A stretch of 64,000 nt of DNA from Hyaloperonospora brassicae (Eukaryota; Oomycota; Peronosporomycetes; Peronosporales; Peronosporaceae). The notes under the pieces were generated by a model. It searched no databases, was not told the origin of the DNA, and saw only the letters and a list, made by a program, of their open reading frames with translations. The stretch lies in contig CANTFL010001315.1 in assembly GCA_947650285.1 (NCBI GenBank), positions 248,001-312,000 of the forward strand, given 5' to 3'. The number at the start of each line of letters is the position of its first letter. Within the stretch, counting starts at the first letter, position 1. Below are positions 58,354-64,000 of the stretch, piece by piece. Both the position numbers and the translations under genes were made by a program.

Positions 58354-60444
58354 TCAAGTGGATGATCTTGACTCGCGCAAGATTAGGCCGCGCGTGTTTC
58401 GGCATAATCTGCGTTGCGCAAAATCTTCTAGCAATATGAAGACACAATGTTAGCATTATTGTTTTGTTGTATTAAGGTCATTTCTTCTCTTCTACGAAGT
58501 AAACATTTCTATATTTGTTAAATTTAATACTTCAACAATATCTTCGTATTAGTTTCCCTTCATATCTTAAGCAAAATTTGCGTCATACGTCTTATATAGC
58601 AAAGCTTCCGTAATTAGATGTAACGACTACTTCCAGCGCAAGAGCTTCTCCATTCGCTTTATTTATGTGGTGCGAAGCTAGGTGGCGATCGAAGCCAAAC
58701 TATTTGGTGCGACGCTGCTATAATTCATTAGAAGCCGCAGTATACTTGATCATCTACCGACACCGAGAATTGACTTTGACGATAGCCACCGGATTTCTAG
58801 AACGCTGAAGTAGCTGCTAATTTGACGGTCTCTTGAGCCCAGAATCATTCGGACAAACATAGGGGGTGACGGTTGTATTCTTGTTTGCTATATACCCTTT
58901 CTGAAAATCGACTTTGCGGGCAGGCAACATGTATCGATTATACTGTATAGCGTTTGTATAATCATTTACGGGGCTTTACAACACAATCGAAATTTCGTAT
59001 CAAGCTCAACCGATGTGCGGCTGTGAAATTAAAAATTTGGTGCAGCTGGTGTTTACAAAAATTTAATTTATATGAGCGAAAAAGGCTTCCTCTGCCTGAC
59101 ATATGGTTTGAAAATGTACCGTATCGATTATTGAAGTGCCATCAACTAAGTATAAAATTCCACGCCAATTTCGTTGTCTCAACATCGACAGATATTATTT
59201 TGTAGCGATTAAAAACACATTTTAACGATTTTTGGACGAGCATTGACAAATGAGCCGCAGATTTTTCGTTTTGCGTATGTGCACTATCGCTATATATATC
59301 CGATAGACCGTTATACGACACGCCGGTACAAGTTAGACTTAAAACATCAATTGCTATTGATCACATAACGTACTCAATATAGGCTACGCAAAGCCTTGTT
59401 CACTCGAAAATAAGGCCAACCATACGTCTGCATTCTGTGTGAGTTTGAATCAACTTTTCTTCTGCCTGCATACAAAAATAAGTAGACTTAAGTAAATACG
59501 GACATTCATGTAGGAATGAGGCAGCTTTATCAAGGCCAAAGTGTTAAATGCATGGCAAAAGTTCTTTACGAATAAACGTGTACCCGTTTCAGGCCCGTCG
59601 CTACGGGCTGTGTCAGTGGCTTACCGATCGTAGTGCACTTCCTAAGCGCTGCAGCCTTTGCCACTACCACATATTTTGTCTATGCATTAAACATATTCTA
59701 GCGGTAGAATTTACGGCCTACAATTGCGCTACATGCCAGGATTCTCTGACGTACTTCTAGCACCCGGCTGGATAAGAATTATAACTAATTTATACAATAC
59801 TAGTTTTAGCATTGGCTTAATCTATTTTTGTAGGTCTTCATTGATTCCACATTCTTAAAATCGTTACAAGGTGCTGCTGCATGGACGCGAGTAACAGATA
59901 CACATTTGTGTGATACAAGGCACATGTTTAATCATGGTGTGTGTGTCAACTGTTTTGCGTGGGGAGCTTTTGGGTGCTTGTGAGTCTTCGTTATTGTTTT
60001 ACATGATAATGATGACACCACAAGAATATGTAGAAATGTCTATCGTGAATATTGCTCGTTTGACCATTAGTACAGATACACAGGGCGTAAGCATGCTCCA
60101 TCGACAAATGGGCAAGCATATATTGCTATCCACACGGGGATTTGTCGCAAAGTTAGGCGTGGATCCTATGCACAAAACCGAAAATGGCTTTGTCTTTTGG
60201 GCTACCGCTGATGTTTAGGACAACGCAATATAATTGCAGACTTCTTAGACAGCAGGAGAGACTCAGTTGTCCATATGTGTAGACAGAGCAGGGCTCATGA
60301 TATTAATTAATGTTTATGACTTAATTTTATAGCATGGGTTGCGGTATGAGGCAGAAGAACTTAAAATTAAAATTAAAATTCTGGCAGTTGTCATTGTTAC
60401 CAAAAAAGAAACGAGCTCCAAAGTTCGCCCAGCAAGACAACGAT
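58354..60444. other. Spacer between elements B and C
   Basis: 2091 bp, moderately AT-rich. No recognisable gene; open frames up to 102 codons (59910-60218) carry no motif known to me. Dense hairpin tiling stops abruptly at both element borders, which makes this a useful internal control. Confidence 0.6.
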
Positions 60445-60834
60445 TGAAACGGGGCACACCCTTGCGTAACTTAACGCAAGGGTTTCGGTGCCCGATAGAC
60501 GTACACGTGGCAAGCGAGGAAGCGTAGGTAGGGTAAAAGTAGAACTGTTATATTAATATAATTAAGTCTTTAAACTACTGTCTCTTCGTTTGACTTAACT
60601 TAATTATGTTAATATAACTGAGTGTATGGTGACGTCTCGTCACCACTCATTGCGCGCGTCTTGCGGCGATTGGTGGGTTGATATCATCACGATATCAATC
60701 AATGAACAGACCCTTTTGGTCGACCCTTCAATATCACCACTTTGGTGATATTGTTCAAAGAATATCCATCTTTATATTCTTTATTGTCACTTTCCTTAAA
60801 GTGACAATTCCATGTAACGGGCTGCCCCGTTACA
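60445..60834 (-). repeat. Element C 3' LTR
   Basis: 390 bp; read on the minus strand it starts TGTAACGGGG and ends GTTTCA. In its first half it follows the B 5' LTR (GAATATAAAGATGGATATTC); in its second half it follows the B 3' LTR (ACTCAGTTATATTAACATAA; TCTATCGGGCACCGAAACCC). It therefore looks like a mosaic of the two types. Confidence 0.9.
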
Positions 60835-60837
60835 TCA

Positions 60838-60845
60838 CCCCTTTT
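60838..60845 (-). promoter_or_regulatory. Element C polypurine tract
   Basis: AAAAGGGG on the minus strand, just upstream of the C 3' LTR in its own orientation. Confidence 0.75.
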
Positions 60846-60968
60846 ACTGATAGTCACCGTGTTACTATCGAAATATGGAGGCCACCCGTTGGCCATCATT
60901 GGGACAGGGAGCACTTGTTGGGTCCGTTCCATTCACTTTCCGCTTGACCTCGCATAGCTAACGTGTCT

Positions 60969-62577
60969 ATGCGAGGTGACTCAAGACCTACACAGCCCTG
61001 TGCTGTGCCAGCATCTGCGGCAGACGATTCGTCGTCTGCTGCTCCTTCTTCGCCTGCAGCAACAGGTGCTGCAGGTGCACGCGGTACAACACCGCGTGCG
61101 CATGATGACCTCGACGTAGAGGTCATCTACTCTGGCGAGTCAGACGTGTCTGACTCGGGCAATGCGACAGAGGCGTCTCGCTCACCGGCGACGCCTCAGT
61201 GTTCGCCAAGGCTACTGCCGAACGAACGGACTCGTGAGTTGCAACACAGTCTATTCGGCAGTAATGATGATGAAGGTGATCCGAGTGGTGAGAAGTATTA
61301 CTCCTCACCACCGCCGGCTCGTGCGTCTTCGCACGAGCGTGATGACGATGGCGCGAGCCGTCGTCAATCTGGGAGCCGTGGTACCGACAAGGGTACCACT
61401 GTGAAGCGTGATGAGCTGAAGCCGTGGCGTTTGCCCGAACGGCTCATCAATGGCTTGTCTCACGAGACAAGCCAACACCATCGAATACCCTTATTCGATG
61501 CAACTGAGCTTCACGAATTGAGTTCCAGCGCGAAGAACTTTCGCGCTGAAGAATAATTTTATCTCGATGTCTTTCTTAGACATCGATGGTACAACAGCAA
61601 CCAAAAGCGTGACAAAGCATCGCTTTTGGCTGCGTGGAACGCGTTCGTTCAAAACGTCAAGAATTTTGGACGAGAAGGGTGGCTCAAGAAACTTGAGGCG
61701 ACACGCCTCAGGTTCGAAAGGCGAACGACAACCGGTGCTAGGTACCGATTGCACTGTTTGTCAAGTGAGGCAGGCATTCCTTGCCTCACATGGGGAGACC
61801 CTTGTGCGAGTTGTGTTGACAACTCGCAGCGTGCGCATAGGAATGTGTATTTCCTAAGTTCGCCCTGGGGAAGGGCAAACATCTCGGCTGAGATGCGTGA
61901 CGCGATTGCAAACTTGCAATCCGTCTACAAGCGCCTAGGGCGCGTGTTTACCGATGGGCCACAGGACTCATCGGATGGGCCTCGTCATACTGGCGGACGA
62001 GACCTTCAACATCCATCAACAGCTGAGAGCGGGGCTCCCAGCTGTTCCAAGAGGGTGGATACCTCCGCCACTGGACGAGGTAGCTCGTCCTTGATCCTGA
62101 ATCGTCACGGTGATTCAAGATACGCTTTACTAGAAAGCGTTGATCACCGTGAGCATCCACCAAAGGATTTGGTGGAGGAGGAAAGACCACCTCCAGATGA
62201 TTCGGGGCACCAACTCGACCCTTACGAGATGGATCGCGCAATCGATGAATTGCGCGATGACTTGAAGCACGAGCGCGACCGGCGCTACGCTTTGACTGAT
62301 ACAGTGCGGAAGAACCGCAAGGATCGCGAGGCTGATCGGGCGAGGGATCGCGCCGATTATGCCCACGGCGCAGCTTCAGGTCGAGCGGGATGTCGGCTCC
62401 CTATTCGGCGAGCTGGCGACAGCTCGCGGGGAGATATCTCGGTTGAGTTCCGAGGTATCATATCTGCGCGATCAGACGGATCGTCTGGAGCGCGAACGCA
62501 AGAAGTTGATGGATGTTCTTGAACGTGGGGGCTATCTTCATCGGAAGAAGAAGGCTCGTACTGACAGTACGACCTAA
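60969..62577 (+). CDS. Element C antisense gene (copy of the B antisense gene)
   Basis: Runs opposite to C's pol. ATG 60969, one frame open to 62522 except for TAA 61554-61556 shared with B. A one-base insertion near 62362 (GCCCAC where B has GCCACA) then moves the coiled-coil end into the next frame (62359-62577). Same layout as B: Ala/Ser/Pro- and acid-rich N-terminus, basic/aromatic block, Cys cluster ([21 protein letters not shown]), coiled coil. C keeps Ser (TCG) where B has TAG, so each copy can be read past the other's private lesion. Function unknown. The N-terminal 60 codons are an almost unbroken run of hairpins. Confidence 0.7.
61020..61157. repeat. Hairpin array: five perfect stems in 138 nt
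   Basis: Successive stems: 61020-61039 (GCAGACGA/TCGTCTGC, loop 4); 61053-61075 (CCTGCAGCA/TGCTGCAGG, loop 5); 61077-61099 (GCACGCGGT/ACCGCGTGC, loop 5); 61104-61127 (GATGACCTC/GAGGTCATC, loop 6); 61136-61157 (CGAGTCAGAC/GTCTGACTCG, loop 2). No two share sequence. Inside the antisense gene; the equivalent array in B lies near 57643-57780. Confidence 0.95.
61948..62356 (-). pseudogene. Element C chromodomain and tether
   Basis: Minus strand 61948-62241: [20 protein letters not shown] and [20 protein letters not shown], the chromodomain, nearly identical to B. The one-base insertion near 62362 disconnects it from the upstream pol frame (62357-63181). The + strand of the same DNA encodes the coiled-coil half of the antisense gene. 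Confidence 0.8.
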
Positions 62578-63181
62578 GCCTCCCCACGTAAAACGTAGGA
62601 TGCGCACGCATCCTACGTGGCAATTCGAGTGTGTATGCATTGCCCTTGCGATGCAACACTCGAAATGGCCCAATGTATTTCGGCAGTAGTTTACTACTGC
62701 CGACACTAGTGACTGCATGTCCAGGTAGGTTTACCGTTGACAGTAGTACTAGGTCATTAACTGTAAATGAAAGAACATTTGCTCTTCCATTCTTGTCTGC
62801 GTTCCGTTTCTGACGGTACACCGCATTTGCGATGGGGTTCTGAACGAAACGGACTACCGCTTCTCGAGTCAGCAGAAAGTTCTCTGCTGACTCTTTGTTT
62901 TGTCTAGCAGTGCGCTTCGTGCGCACTGCTAAGAGATTGCTCTCTTCTTCAGCGAGGTTGTCTTTTTCCTCGCTGGCATAATCGTTGACGATGCTGAATA
63001 TACCAGCATCGTCATCATCATCCGAGTCAATATATAGCGTCATCGCTATTATTGAGATGATCTTCTTCATCGATGTCGACTTGTTCGACATCGGCATCAT
63101 ACGTGACGACGTTAGCGTCGACACTTGATGACCAAGAGCCAGAACGGTTTTTGCTCGAGCGAGTCCCTCCCCCTTATCCAA
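62357..63181 (-). pseudogene. Element C integrase C-terminal part
   Basis: 274-codon open piece with the acidic spacer, VLSFTVNDLVLLSTVNLPGH, the GPF/Y module (LPKYIGPFRVLHRKGNAYTL) and the Pro/Ser/Arg tether. It opens after the same frameshift as in B and ends at a stop created by the private one-base insertion near 62362. Confidence 0.8.
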
Positions 63182-64000
63182 GAGTCACACTCTATAAGGG
63201 TGGGCACTCGTGGATGGCGTAGGCCATTCACGTAAAACGGTGTGTGCTGTGTTGAAGCATGCACCGAATTATTGATGGCGAATTCCACCATGGGTAGGAA
63301 TTCGCTCCAACTCGGAAACGAGTGGACATATCCTCGAAGGATCGCTTCGAGGACACGGTTCGCACGTTCCGTCTGACCATCTGTTTCGGGATGGTCAGAA
63401 GTGGACATCTTGAATCGTGTTCCGAGAGTATGAACACGGTTTGCCAAAATGCCGCCGTGATCCGAGGGTCACGGTCGGATACGAGTTCACGGGGTAACCC
63501 GTGGAGTCTACAGACCGTGTCTAGAAAGACACGAGCACAACCTTGAGCCTTGATTGACTCAAGGAAAGCAGCAAGATGGACCATCTTGCTGAACCGGTCA
63601 ACAAACACAAGAATACCATTATTCTTGTGAGCGAATTCGGGAAACCCGAAGACAAAGTCTATGGACACGGACAGCCAGCACTCTGTCGGAACAGGCAGAG
63701 GCTGCAATGGCGCACGGGATGAAGGACTAGGCTTCAACCGTCGACAAACTTCGCAAGCACGGATGTAATTGCGGACAAAATGATACTGGCGGGGCCAGTA
63801 AAAGTCGCGAATTACTGTGAGGTAAGTCTTTTCTCTACCACGATGGCCGCTTGTTGGGGCATCGTGACACTCATACATGATGCGCAATCGCAAATCATGA
63901 TGAGCGGGTACGACGACACGAGGCGTGTCGTCGGCAACAGCTGTATAGTACAGCAATCCGTTGCGTGTACTATACCGATCCGATGAGGATCGGTACAAAG
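63112..64000 (-). pseudogene. Element C integrase zinc domain and core
   Basis: 63228-63998 carries ECHDAPTSGH...ACEVC (zinc domain) and the two catalytic Asp segments (SIDFVFGFP; LVSDRDPRITAAFW). 63112-63447, in the next frame, carries LGTRFKMSTSDHPETDGQTE and RANRVLEA, so the expected catalytic Glu context differs from B by one residue after it. The deletion separating the two frames is the same as in B. Continues beyond the window. Confidence 0.8.

Larger units (their letters stand above)
60445..64000 (-). mobile_element. Element C: inverted near-copy of B, cut by window end
   Basis: 3' LTR at 60445-60834, then, going right, polypurine tract, antisense gene (+ strand), chromodomain and integrase (- strand), running out of the window at the position equivalent to B 54807. 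Collinear with B 54807-58353 and about the same length (3556 vs 3547 bp). Most of it is nearly identical, with one clearly more variable patch at 61259-61372. Confidence 0.9.

Noticed and set aside
60963..60968. GTG as start of the antisense gene
   Set aside because: In frame but not a usual eukaryotic start; the ATG two codons later (60969; B 57831) is preferred.
61020..61157. CRISPR-like array
   Set aside because: The repeated structure is hairpins of unrelated sequence, not direct repeats with spacers, and the context is a eukaryotic retroelement.
61567..61857. 96-codon + strand frame in C starting just after the shared TAA
   Set aside because: In a different frame from the antisense gene on both sides of the stop; the peptide preserved between domains is in the antisense-gene frame, so this is more likely a shadow. 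It remains a faint candidate for a frameshifted continuation.

Overview
The window reads as repeat-dense DNA from an oomycete nuclear genome (Phytophthora or downy-mildew type). The basis is protein-level resemblance to Peronosporaceae Ty3/Gypsy (chromovirus) polyproteins: zinc knuckles, aspartic protease, RT, RNase H, integrase and chromodomain, in that order. I see no host gene, rRNA, tRNA or CRISPR array. Almost everything identifiable is LTR retrotransposon sequence of different ages, separated by AT-rich sequence without recognisable genes.

Layout. 1-1240: old LTR of family A. 4243-20198: element A, with two 954-bp LTRs about 98% identical around a badly decayed gag-pol. Its pol is interrupted by two near-identical 1749-bp solo LTRs in opposite orientation (8703-10451 and 13429-15177). 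An antisense coiled-coil reading frame lies between its chromodomain and 3' LTR. 20.3-29.8 kb: fossil element E (+ strand), with an LTR inserted in its RNase H. 30.65-31.64 and 37.9-38.97 kb: two old reverse-oriented family-A LTRs. 42.2-48.95 kb: fossil F (- strand), an ancient relative of B. 50376-58353: element B (+), with 391- and 388-bp LTRs, intact gag, broken pol, and an almost open antisense gene. 60445-64000 and beyond: element C (-), a close copy of B arranged tail to tail with it across a 2.09-kb spacer.

The most unusual signal is in B and C. The whole element (LTRs, gag, pol and the antisense gene) is tiled with short perfect hairpins of 8-11 bp with loops of 2-12 nt, all different in sequence. 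In places there are five in 140 nt. This is far above chance, and the neighbouring AT-rich DNA and families A and E do not show it at that density. A few stems differ between B, C and the ancient copy F in ways that keep pairing. The start codons of gag and of the antisense gene lie in hairpins. The gag/pol junction carries a slippery heptamer followed by a 12-bp stem, as in -1 frameshifting.

How the parts may work together (inference): gag and the antisense coiled-coil/Cys-rich protein are the preserved genes of B/C, while pol carries frameshifts shared by both copies. The family may therefore spread with pol supplied in trans. The antisense gene position recurs in family A and in F, so it appears to be an old, stable part of these chromoviruses.
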